From positions 762,501 through 826,500 of the forward strand of contig NW_023501053.1 of the NCBI RefSeq assembly GCF_014066305.1: a stretch of 64,000 nucleotides of DNA. The letters are read 5' to 3'. The notes under the pieces were generated by a model, which made no database searches, was not told the DNA's origin, and saw nothing but the letters and a program-made list of their open reading frames with translations. The translations under genes were made by a program, and so were the position numbers. Positions 47,633-57,214 of the stretch are shown here, in pieces (position 1 is the stretch's first letter; each line of letters starts with the position of its first letter). This stretch comes from Letharia columbiana (lineage: Eukaryota > Ascomycota > Lecanoromycetes > Lecanorales > Parmeliaceae).

Positions 47633-48292
47633 ATGAACTCTTCGAGGAAAAGCCTTACCAGCCTCCTAGCACCCATCTGCTTCTGCATTCTCTTATTCCT
47701 CCTCACTCCCACGACTATCGCCACGCCGGCACCCGTGCCAGCGCCCGCCAACGGTGACCCATGTGGTCCAGCGGCCCAAGACAATCCGAACTATGCAGAC
47801 ACCTGCTCCGTTGCGCCCGTTCTTGTCAAGAGCCCTCAACCTTACGGCGTAAACTGCACGGCCGTCACGCCAATCGAAGGTCCCGAGTCTGTATCGTGGG
47901 GGAATTGCAGTGCCTCGTTCCAAGATGTCTGCAAAAAAGCAATCGACCCGCGTATTCGCGCCGGAGTCTGGATTTGGAGCGAACTGGCACTGGGCTGCGC
48001 CGTCGGTTTCTTCTTACCACCTTATCAGGGCGCTGCAATTGTACAGAATAATGCAACATGCATAGAAATATTCACAGCTATGAACGACAGTTGCTCGACC
48101 AGTGTGCCTGCGAGCAACTTTGGTGGTGTCAATTTGAGAACGCTGCCGGGTCATCCACCATCGATTGTTAATGGGCAGGCGGTCTATGACGGATACCCGG
48201 ACAATGATGTCACTTTCTATGGGAATGCAGTGAATGTGGGATATCCGAGCTATGCCATAACTTATACGCCAACGACAAATCCGGATGCTTAG
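47633..48292 (+). CDS. Cysteine-containing secreted protein, unknown function
   Basis: Single exon, 219 aa. The N-terminus has a strong hydrophobic signal (LLAPICFCILLFLLTPTTIATPAP). The mature part holds eight cysteines (in DPCG, DTCS, NCTA, NCSA, VCKK, GCAV, TCIE and SCST), which suggests four disulfides, and several N-glycosylation sequons. Short conserved-looking segments include WSELALGCAVGFFLPP and NVGYPSYAITYTP. No named domain is recognised. Such proteins are common in fungal secretomes, where some act on hosts or substrates, but no role can be claimed here. Confidence 0.75.
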   Translation: MNSSRKSLTSLLAPICFCILLFLLTPTTIATPAPVPAPANGDPCGPAAQDNPNYADTCSVAPVLVKSPQPYGVNCTAVTPIEGPESVSWGNCSASFQDVCKKAIDPRIRAGVWIWSELALGCAVGFFLPPYQGAAIVQNNATCIEIFTAMNDSCSTSVPASNFGGVNLRTLPGHPPSIVNGQAVYDGYPDNDVTFYGNAVNVGYPSYAITYTPTTNPDA

Positions 48293-49415
48293 GGAGAAGA
48301 CGGGGGCGTGAGCATGAGTGGAATGGATTTGTGGCGTGACGGATCGGACCTGATAATCTTTGGGGTAAGTGGCTCGCTGTTTGTACAAGTCATCGGGCTG
48401 TCGTTGGGCAGGGTCGTAGGTCGCTGGGGGAGCTGTGCATTTGTAAGCTTTACAGTATCAGAGGAGTTGAGCCTTTGACCAATTTCATTGAGCAGATTCG
48501 TAACACCTCAAATACTCAATTTCCTTCCTCCTTTTCCCTTATCAATGTCCCAGAGACTTTGGTTCTATTCTTAAGGTACAGGCCCGCTTTACCGCTCTTT
48601 CAGTCCCAATTGTCATACATATGATCTTCCGAACGACTCCCCTCTTGCCGAATGCTCGAGGTCACGTTCCTTAGATCTCTGACATGATGCCTCAAGGATC
48701 TGTGCGTTCTCCCGATTCTCGCTTTCATGCTTGTAATAAACACAATTGACTCGAGCCCTCAAAAAACCACCGATTTTCTCCAATGTTGAAGTCCATCACT
48801 GTCACAAGTATGACCCGAGTCACGAAAAGCTTTCTGGTCCTGATAAAGATTACACTAAACTTCCCTCATACCGGATTCCCCTCACACTGAGCATGAAGTC
48901 GGCGTTCACCATGCGAATTAGAACCAGTTAATTTAATGTACAAAGGATCTCGTTGACCGCCATCTCAAATCCCATTTCGAAATCAAAGACACCATTTGAA
49001 CAGAGGATGACCATGACTTTGCAGCAGATGGCCCTTGAGGTCCACAAGATGGCAGAGTCGCTGTCGTCTTCCTCCTACCACACCTTCCGACAATCGCTAT
49101 TTGACCATGGAAAGTCCTCGAGAGGCTGCTGTAAGAGGTCTTGTATTGTGGCAATTAGACGGTAGATTCTATCCCGAAACTCCCAAGGCAGCTTGAACAG
49201 GGTGCGTCTCTGTTTAATGGTCCGCCATAGTGATGGACTTTGCGTGGGTGAAGGTCGTCGGTAATGATCAAGTGACTGAGGGACTCATTGCTCAAACAGA
49301 AGTCGCCAACAGGTTGCTGACGGGGCAACAAAGCGCTCGAGGTGAGGTGAGGATGGGTGTGTCAGAGCCACATGATGTATGTTGCTACAGAGTTATATAT
49401 GATCTATCATAACCA
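48293..49415. other. Intergenic, secreted-protein gene to SDR gene
   Basis: 1.1 kb between converging genes. No gene is recognised. Short frames near 48953-49165 lack any domain. Confidence 0.45.
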
Positions 49416-50378
49416 TCAGATTGGGAGTGTGAGTGGCATCATGACCGAGGCTCCACCGTCAACGACCATGTTAGCACCAGTCATGTAGCTGCTGAAACCG
49501 CTCGCTAGAAAGCCAGCTACTCTCGCAACTTCGCTTGGCGACCCCGCACGCTCAAGGCCAATATGCTCCTTCTGTGACTCAGGCGATTGCAGGTTTGCAG
49601 GAGGTAATTGAGATTTCATGCCCCGCATGTCGAACCCCTTCAAATCTATACCGACATCAATCTGACCTGGTGATATGCAATTGATGCGAACGCCAGAACC
49701 TTTGAGGACGGCGACGCCGGCCTGCACAACTCCCAATGCTGCGTGAGAACTCATCGTGTAGCAAGGGCCCCAGCATCCCCCATACGTCGAGGCTACGGAG
49801 CTGACAACGATGATGCTTCCATACTTCTGATCTTTCGGCGCAGCATTGGGGTAGTTGCCCTTGCTCGCCAGCTTTCCCATAGCAGCAGGTGCATATTTCA
49901 ACGCGAAGAACGGCGCTAGACTGTTCGCCTCGAAGCACTTCTGGAGATCGGAAGGCGTTGTCATGTCAATTGACGGGGGACCCAGCAGGCCGGAACTGCT
50001 GACCCAGACATCGAGTCTCCCCCAGGAATTTAAGATGTCATCGATCAGGGTCAGGGTTGCTTGCTCGTCGGCTGCAATCAAGGGGTACGGTATTATCTTG
50101 GTGTTGGGGTGGGTTTCGCTGAGGGTGGAGGCTAGGTCGGAGGTGTCTTCGTTGGTAGTTCTGGTACAGGCATAGATGCAAGCTGCCCCATGCGCTGTGG
50201 TAGCGTCACGTCAGCTGTTGTCAAAGCTGAGCCCAGCTGCTGTCTTACCAGCGAGCTCGCCAACGATTGCCTGGCCAATTGACTGCGTTGCCCCTGTGAC
50301 GACGCAGACGAAGCCGTACAATTTGCCATCTGAGCGATAGGGAGAGAAATGGGAGGAGGAGTCATTTAGGTCGGGCAT
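49416..50378 (-). CDS. Atypical short-chain dehydrogenase/reductase
   Basis: Two exons, 50378-50249 and 50194-49416, give 302 aa. An upstream in-frame ATG at 50447 would add 23 residues. The Rossmann motif VTGATQSIGQ, the strand-2 AACIYACTRT, VVSSVAS with the catalytic Ser, and the C-terminal YMTGANMVVDGGA identify a classical SDR. Two positions are unusual: the structural NNAG is replaced by SSSG, and the YxxxK motif reads YTMSS, so Tyr189 is present but the expected Lys193 is Ser. This lysine normally lowers the tyrosine pKa, so catalysis may be lost or different. The substrate is unknown. Confidence 0.85.
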
Positions 50379-50697
50379 GGTCAATGTTCCGGATGGAGAA
50401 GCTGACTGGGTTGGGGCTTTTGAAAGGAGAAGTGGGCAAATGGACATGGACCAGATGGGCTTGCCGAAGGTTCGAAAGAAGACATGTCGAGGGCGAATTT
50501 AGGGAGAGCCAGCTGGGTCTAAAGCAGTAATGCTCTCTAATCTCTAAAGACTGGATGGCCAATCAATGGCATGGCATTTTAGAAGCTTCATGGTAGTTGT
50601 CGACAGCGTCTCCGCGGTCCAACTTTGGCTCCTTGGAGCTGCACTTCCGACTTCCTTACCCCTAATTCCTGGATCATTGTTCCCACAAGCACCCCCC
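50379..50697. promoter_or_regulatory. Upstream region of the SDR gene
   Basis: About 320 bp between the SDR start and the repeat relic, mostly normal in composition. It should hold the SDR promoter. A run of seven C at about 50692-50698 marks the edge of the relic. Confidence 0.4.
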
Positions 50698-51030
50698 CTC
50701 GAAAATTGAAAATTGAAACTTTAGGAATAACTTCATAACGATAGATTATAATTCTCTAAAAACTTTATAATTATTAGAAGATATTATTTAGATTAAGGCT
50801 TTTAAATTTTAATATATTCTAATTATCTACTATACGATAAAATAGAAATCTATTAAATTCTCGAGATTTATTAAGAAAGTCTTAACGGTTATAGAATAGT
50901 CGAGGTAACTTTTTAACGTAGAATAAAGATTCTTAATATATTTTTATAAGATTTTTAATAATTTGTTATTTAGTATTATAAGTAAAAGTAATAGAAATTA
51001 TAGATTATATAGAATAGTGATTGTAAATAA
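50698..51030 (+). repeat. Diverged repeat, copy B (inverted match to 5.3-5.7 kb)
   Basis: An isolated AT-rich patch in otherwise normal sequence. It is the reverse complement of 5325-5676, with shared blocks visible by eye and the same terminus (CTCGAAAATT). It keeps some CA and TG, so RIP was milder here. It may be a small element, a solo terminal repeat or a fragment. No target-site duplication could be confirmed. Confidence 0.75.
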
Positions 51031-52369
51031 TCCTTAGGGCCGAGGAGGCCTTGGCGTGCCAAGTCTGTCCTTCGAATGAATGACGGAATGTCGATTGGTG
51101 CCATCCATTATAATACCAAGTATTATGCAATAATCGAATCAGAGCCATTGCATTTCAGGAGACCGCAAAAAGACCAGGTTTTTGCTTCATGACTGACCCA
51201 ATCTTTCCTTCTCTGACACTTTCTTTTCTTGCAGCCACAGCCATGCTTTTCTGATCTCAGCCTGCGTGCTTGTGGTATCATGAGACATGCTTTGAATCGC
51301 ACCAAACCGAATCTATGAATCACCACAATGCGCTAAGTGTTTATAAATAGCATGATTTGCGACAAGAGACCGTCTCTGGGGAACTTCAAGAACTCCTGTC
51401 GAAGCACCATCGGACCCAACAGGAAGCTGTAAACAGGAAGACCCGACTTCAGTTGAACAAGATGCACTACTGTGAGATCGGCCATAAGCTAATTCAGTCT
51501 TTTACGACTGAAGCATTTCCTCTTCCGTCCCTACGGCCTCCATTGTTGCCTATTGAAGCTAGGTCAATCTTTCTTTGCATCAAGGTGCTCGCTTTAAGCT
51601 ACGAACAGGCCGCACCCAGCTCATAAGCTTGCCCTTGGATACGATGACTATGCATAGGGCTGCCCACATAGCCCAGCACACCATTTGTTTTCGATCAAGC
51701 TCATCTGAGTCTCACGTCTCGGCAGCACTTTTGATTGACAGCTTCACGCCAGATAGACTCACACAGAGGAGACTGAAAGTCAAGGGAGAAACCAACGTCT
51801 TAGTCAAGGCACACCGAAGAGAAATTCGGAGGTTTGTCATGGATCAGTATCGGCACCCGAACAGACCTCAAAGATGCAAAGAAAAAGGATTCGCAGCCAT
51901 CAGGGCTGCGACTCTCTGAGTGGAGCTGGCATTTACGTCACGAGAGCGCGGGCATATAGCTTGTGTGTCCATGAATAGCAACCGCCTAAGGCTCTTCACA
52001 GGATATCATAGATATAGCTCGCCAACAAGATGCGATACGACCGACTTACCCGACTTAGCCTTCGTCGGGACCTCTCACGGTCCATGGCCTCGTTCTAATG
52101 GCGTCTACGACAGTGTCTGGACCGATATACAACCTGTAGAGCAAGATGGGTACTACAGTTTAGACTATCGTAGTCCTTACAGCTGATTCCAATCTGCTGA
52201 AAGAGCTGATGCGCTGCAAACGAAGATCCGACCGCAACAGGTCCCGAGGAATGGAGGCTAGATAGAATTATCATTCCAATGGCCCATATTCTCATTTCGC
52301 AACCAGAATTTTCAGCTCCCGAGGAATGAAGGCTGTTTTCCGAACGCGATGTTTACATTTCGAATGGCT
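51031..52369. other. Gene-poor stretch upstream of the GH13 gene
   Basis: 1.3 kb with no recognised gene. Open frames of 65-115 codons (51357-51626, 51575-51919, 51920-52186) have no domain. A TATAAATAG lies at 51342-51350. Two 17-bp near-identical repeats lie at 52243-52259 and 52318-52334. Confidence 0.4.
52243..52334. repeat. Pair of 17-bp direct repeats before the GH13 gene
   Basis: CCCGAGGAATGGAGGCT at 52243 recurs at 52318 with one mismatch (GAAGG for GGAGG), 75 bp apart and 140-230 bp upstream of the start codon. Position and spacing fit regulator-binding sites, but no known consensus was matched. Confidence 0.5.
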
Positions 52370-52377
52370 TATAAATA
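52370..52377 (+). promoter_or_regulatory. TATA box of the GH13 gene
   Basis: A perfect TATAAATA about 100 bp upstream of the ATG at 52475. Few other genes in this window have one so well placed, which fits a regulated secreted enzyme rather than a housekeeping gene. Confidence 0.6.
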
Positions 52378-52474
52378 CCCCACGACGCGTTATTCTCCTG
52401 AGCTTTTGTTTTCATTCTGCGTGAGATGAAGATTCCCCCTTTGCCGAAACAAGGATTTCAACTCAAGAGGCACC

Positions 52475-55400
52475 ATGGCACTAGCCATTCTAGTCGTTCT
52501 TTACGCGTATCTTGGTTTGGCTGCTGCGCTTTCAAAGGAGGAATGGCGGTCTCAGTCGATCTACCAGCTTCTTACCGACCGCTATGCTCAAACCAACGGA
52601 AGCACGGCGCCTTGCGGTAATCTCGGAGATTATTGCGGTGGCTCATGGCAAGGAATAACCAACAACCTCGACTACATCCAGGACATGGGCTTCACAGCTA
52701 TCTGGATATCGCCTATCACAGAGCAAATACCAGGTATCACCTATGAAGGGGCGGCTTACCATGGATTCTGGCCACAACAGATCAACCAGGTCAACTCGAA
52801 TTTCGGGACTGCAGCGGACTTGAAGGACTTGTCCAATGCCCTGCACCAGAGAGGCATGGTATGTTGGTCAATCACTCCAAGAAGGGAAGGCGCTGATGTG
52901 GCTTAGTATCTTATGGTTGACATGGTTACGAACGACATGGCTTGGAACGGCAACTACACCACCGTCGACTTCTCTATATACGACGTTTTCAATGACTCAA
53001 GTTATTACCACCCGTACTGTCCCATCACCGATTACCAGAATTCAAGCAACGCGGTGGAATGTTGGTCGGGTGATCAGCATATCTCGCTTCCTGATTTGGC
53101 AACGGAAAATAGCGTTGTTCTGAGCAAATGGGAAGCGTGGGTCTCAAATATTACTAAGACCTATGGCATTGACGGCATTCGGCTTGACGCTTGTCTTGAA
53201 CAAAACCAACAGTTTTTTACGTCCTTCGAATCGGCCGCCGGAATGTACGTTATATGTGAAGTCTACGACTACCCTATACCTAAGGTTTGCGATTACCAGA
53301 ATTACGTGAGTGGATTGCTCAACTTTCCCGTATGGTATTTGATCACCGATGCCTTCGGTTCCATCAGTGGCAGCATCACCAATCTGTACAACGGAATCAC
53401 CGAAATGCAAGGAAATTGCACAGATGTTTCCCTTCTGGGAAATTTTGTGGAGAACCACGACGTCGATCGTCTCCCCTACACGGTAGAGGATATTGGACTG
53501 GACCAGAACGCCATTGCCTTCGCCATGCTCAACGATGGCATTCCCATCATATATGCGGGAGAAGAGCAGCATTATTCAGGAGGCTCCCCCCCTGCCGACC
53601 GAGAGACAACATGGACCTCTGGATACAATACCACCACCATCTACTATCAGCTTATCAAAAAGATCAATGCGCTCCGAGCGTGTCTAATCAATAACGACGC
53701 GACATATCTGACAACCGAATCCGTCCCTTTCTTCCTGGACACTCAAGTGCTGGCTGTTAAGAAGGGAAGCACTCCGGCGGCGCAGTTAGTTGGAGTCTAC
53801 AACAATCGCGGTACTGGCGCCGCATCATATACGATCAACATGGAGAATACCGGCTGGACGGCGGGCGACCTTGTCTACGAGATATATACGGAACAGACTG
53901 TCACAGTGGCCACGGATAATACTCTTCCCGTCTATATGTATGGCGGGCAGCCTAGAATGTACTACCTTCAGTCATCGTTCCAATGTCCCTGCGCTGATAG
54001 CACCAATGTCTGCTTACCCAGCATCTCGGCGACAACCGCGACACCGACATCAACGTCCATCGTTTTACCAACTACTACCACGCCGTCCACGTCCACATCA
54101 ACCGTTCTGCCCACTTCGACAATAGCTTCTTCTTCGGTAGAAACTTCAAGCTCCGTCCTGGGATCTTCCAGCTCTTCACCAGTACTTACAAGCTCTACGA
54201 CAACCGCTATACCCACTTCGACAATAACAACTTCTTCGATAGAGACTTCAAGCTCTATACCGGGGTCTCCCAGCTCTTCAGCGATATCCTCAAGCTCTAC
54301 GACAACCGCTATACCCACTTCGACAATAACTACTTCATCGATAGAGCCTTCAAGCTCTGTACCGGGATCTTCGAGCTCTTTACCAGTACTTTCGAGCTCT
54401 ACGACAATCGCTGTACCCACTTCGACAATAGCTACTACTTCGATAGAGCCTTCAAGCTCTGTACCGGGATCTTCAAGCTCTTCAGCAATATCCTCAAGCT
54501 CTACGACAAGCTCTACAGAAGTTTCAAGCTCCGTTCCGGGATCTTCCAACTCTTCACCAGTACTTTCAAGCTCTACGACAACCGCTATACCTACTTCGAC
54601 AATAGCTACTTCTTCGATAGGGACTTCAAGCTATGTACCGGGATCTTCCAGCTCTTCAGCAGTACCCTCAAGCTCTACGACAAGCTCTGCAGAAGCTTTA
54701 AGCTCCGTCCCGGGATCTTCTAGCTCTTCAGCAGTACTTCCAAGCTCTACTATTAGCTCTGCAGAAGCTTCGATCTTACCGTTTTCTTCCAGTCAAATTA
54801 CATCCTCGGTCACCAGCGTTAGCGGCAATTCGTTAACTATTCCAGCGTCCGCAAGCTTGTCTGCAACTGTTTCATCCTCGGCAGCACCCGCTCCTGCAAC
54901 GGCAGCACCTATATGCCCGTCTGCGGACGGAAGTACTTTCACTTCGAATGGCCAGGATTTTGTTGTAGGTTGCGGCATCGCCAGTGACCAAGCATACTTT
55001 ACTCGAATTACAGGTACCGACATAGCAGACTGTGTTCATATATGCACTACGTTCACAGGAACACCAGTTTGCGAGGCGGTGACTTACAGCGACGGATTCT
55101 GTTATCTGAAATCCGACCCTGGAGCCGTCTACAATGAAGCCGGCTCGGACAGCGCCTTCGTGATCAGCACCTTGAATGGCCCTGAGACTATAGCATCCGG
55201 GTACTTATCCGGCAATATCTCACAGTCGAACCCAGCCTGTCCCGATGCCAACGGAAACACCTTCGAGTTCAACGGCTACGTCTACGTCGTGGGCTGCAGT
55301 ATTGACAACTACGTCGTTGACATTTCCACGGCCCCTGGCGCCGATCTTGCCACCTGTGTGGAGAGCTGTATTTCTTTCTCGGGCACGCAGTCTTGCGCGG

Positions 55401-55780
55401 CTGTGACCTACAACAACGGAAGCTGCCACTTCAAAGCTTCGGTTGGGACGGTCTTCCCCGCTACTGGTGCGGAGACCGCCTTTATCATAGCGAACAACGC
55501 CACCGGCAACCCGGTAGCATTACCCCCCAGCCCACCCAGGCCAAGCCCGCCGTCGCCCGGCAACCCATCTCCACCACCTAATCCCAACGTACCCCCCGGC
55601 CCACCGTCACCCGGCAACCCATCTCTACCATCTAATCCAAACGTATCCCCGGGCCCACTGTCACCCGGCAACCCATCCCTACCGCCTAATCCCACCGGCA
55701 CGTATACGGTCTCCTATGGATCTGAGATAGTTGTGTATGTGCCCCTCGAGAGCGAGTGCTCGACGGCTGGATCAATATGA
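52475..55780 (+). CDS. Secreted GH13 alpha-amylase-like protein with two cysteine modules
   Basis: Two exons, 52475-52858 and 52907-55780, give 1085 aa. A signal peptide ([20 protein letters not shown]) leads a GH13_1 domain to about residue 480. Catalytic residues are D222 (GIRLDACLE), E246 (CEVYD) and D313 (FVENHDVDR). Region I reads DMVTND, so the usual His is Asp138, and the Lys-His after the nucleophile in Taka-amylase is Leu-Glu. Aspergillus GPI-anchored glucanotransferases (AgtA type) also replace the region I His, so transglycosylation on alpha-glucan is possible. A Ser/Thr linker (about 500-790), two six-cysteine modules (about 797-880 and 905-985) resembling PAN/Apple folds, and a Pro-rich tail follow. 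There is no GPI signal. Confidence 0.88.
54200..54775 (+). repeat. Coding minisatellite in the GH13 linker
   Basis: Units of about 34 codons (102 nt), pattern [14 protein letters not shown] then [10 protein letters not shown], with shorter 24-codon (72-nt) variants lacking the first part. About five to seven units are arranged in tandem. Such Ser/Thr arrays are heavily O-glycosylated, and their copy number often varies between strains. Confidence 0.85.
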
Positions 55781-56634
55781 CAGAAGGGCAGAAAGTTCGT
55801 AACGTTGACCTTACATGGCTGAAGACCCATACTCAACGGGTAGCGCGTTTCTACAGTTGCGCTTTGCAAAGAGTCCTTCCGTTCACCACTTAGATAGAGT
55901 TCCTACCTACCTTACCTACTATAATATATGAATGAGCTTTGCCTTTGTTGAATCTACCTGCGCTATTGTCTCTCAACCCCAACGACTCCGAGCAATAGCA
56001 GACTTAATAACATAGATCCTACGCGCACATGATAAGAGTAGCATGATCGTTATGAGCACATGACATTGGCTTTCTTGCACGAGGCTGTCAACGCTCGAGA
56101 ATGAGCCGAAATGATGACCGGGTAGTGAAGGCTAGGTACTGGGCAAACCGGACCCTCGAGATAAGTATCCTTTCGACATAGCAATCTGAAGGAAATGATT
56201 ACGCACAAATTGACTCTCAGATATCCCGAACTATGACGACCAAATGACAGGAAAGATGTAGGTCTCTGATGGGGCTTCCATTTACTGCAGCCATGTACAG
56301 CCAAGACTGCTTGTTTAGAGCCAGAAGCGAGGAGGAAAATGAACGGTAAGTCTTCATTGTCAACGTGAAAAGGTAGTATTGACTCCGTCCCCACACACTT
56401 GACTTCAAAACAAAGCTCGAATTGCAGAAGAGCTTTTCGACAACAGAGTCGCATCTAAGGGGTGACGGTGATCAAAGTAAGCAGGATCGTGAATGAAAGA
56501 CTTACTTACGCTACCTCGACTAAGACAGTCCTGGGCGAGACAGGAAGTCTGAAAACACACCAGGAATATCTCTCCACGGGGACTGCAGATCTCTACCACT
56601 CACACATCCATGGGGCACCAAATAATGTAAACAG
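55781..56634. other. Intergenic, GH13 gene to deaminase-like gene
   Basis: 854 bp. It contains the GH13 3' flank, with a short TACCTACC-type run near 55900. No gene is recognised. Confidence 0.45.
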
Positions 56635-57214
56635 ATGATCCTCCCTGGTCGCTCTCTCATCCCCAAAATCATCAGCAACGTTCGATCCCCCAGAATCCAA
56701 GCGCAACCCTGCAGGGTGGATTTGACGCTCAAGCGCATCGAGACTCGGACTTCGCCTGGCGTTATTGACCTGGACAACAGCCAGCGCGTGAAGGCTACTA
56801 CAACTCACCGCCGGTACTTGAAAGGCCATCATCGGCCCGAGTATTCCACATCGCAGGCCGAGACACGCTCGTCACCATCCTCATTAGGACCTAACGAGGG
56901 TGACGAGCAAGACGGTGGCATACTCGAGACCGTGCTTTTCAGCTCTGGATCCTACCTCGTCGAATTCAATGAGAGCGTTGATGTGCCTTTGGACTTGATG
57001 GGACGGATCTTTGTGCACAGCTCGCTATTTCGCTTGGAAGCATTACTGAGTGCAGGCGTGATGGACAGTGGGTACAAAGGCGGTGTAGGAGCTATGCTGC
57101 AAGTGCTTTGATCCGCATGGCTTGATCGTGTATCGCGAAACCAGGCTCGCACAGACGGTCTCCCACCTGATGAGTGAGCCTGTGATTGGCTACAGCGGAA
57201 CGTATCAGGGTTAG
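56635..57214 (+). pseudogene. dCTP deaminase/dUTPase-like gene with a frameshift
   Basis: The frame from 56635 reads 158 codons to a TGA at 57109-57111. MILPGRSLIPKIISN, IQAQPCRVDLTLKRIE, SYLVEFNESVDVPLDLMG and the run from RIFVHSSLFR to SAGVMDSGYKGGVGAML match the trimeric dUTPase/dCTP deaminase fold, whose members bind or hydrolyse deoxyuridine or deoxycytidine nucleotides. Immediately after, the family continues in another frame (DPHGLIVYRETRLAQT, SEPVIGYSGTYQG) to a TAG at 57214. One extra T in the TTT at 57107-57109 explains both. It may be a recent null allele, a sequencing error, or a gene that uses the early stop and loses its C-terminal motif. Confidence 0.75.

Noticed and set aside
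51357..52186. Chain of three plus-strand frames of 88-114 codons
   Set aside because: No domain, start context or intron links them. A TATA-like site upstream is not enough evidence.
53968..54549. 193-codon minus-strand frame rich in Glu, Val and Leu
   Set aside because: It is the antisense reading of the Ser/Thr minisatellite in the GH13 gene, and its periodicity comes from that repeat.
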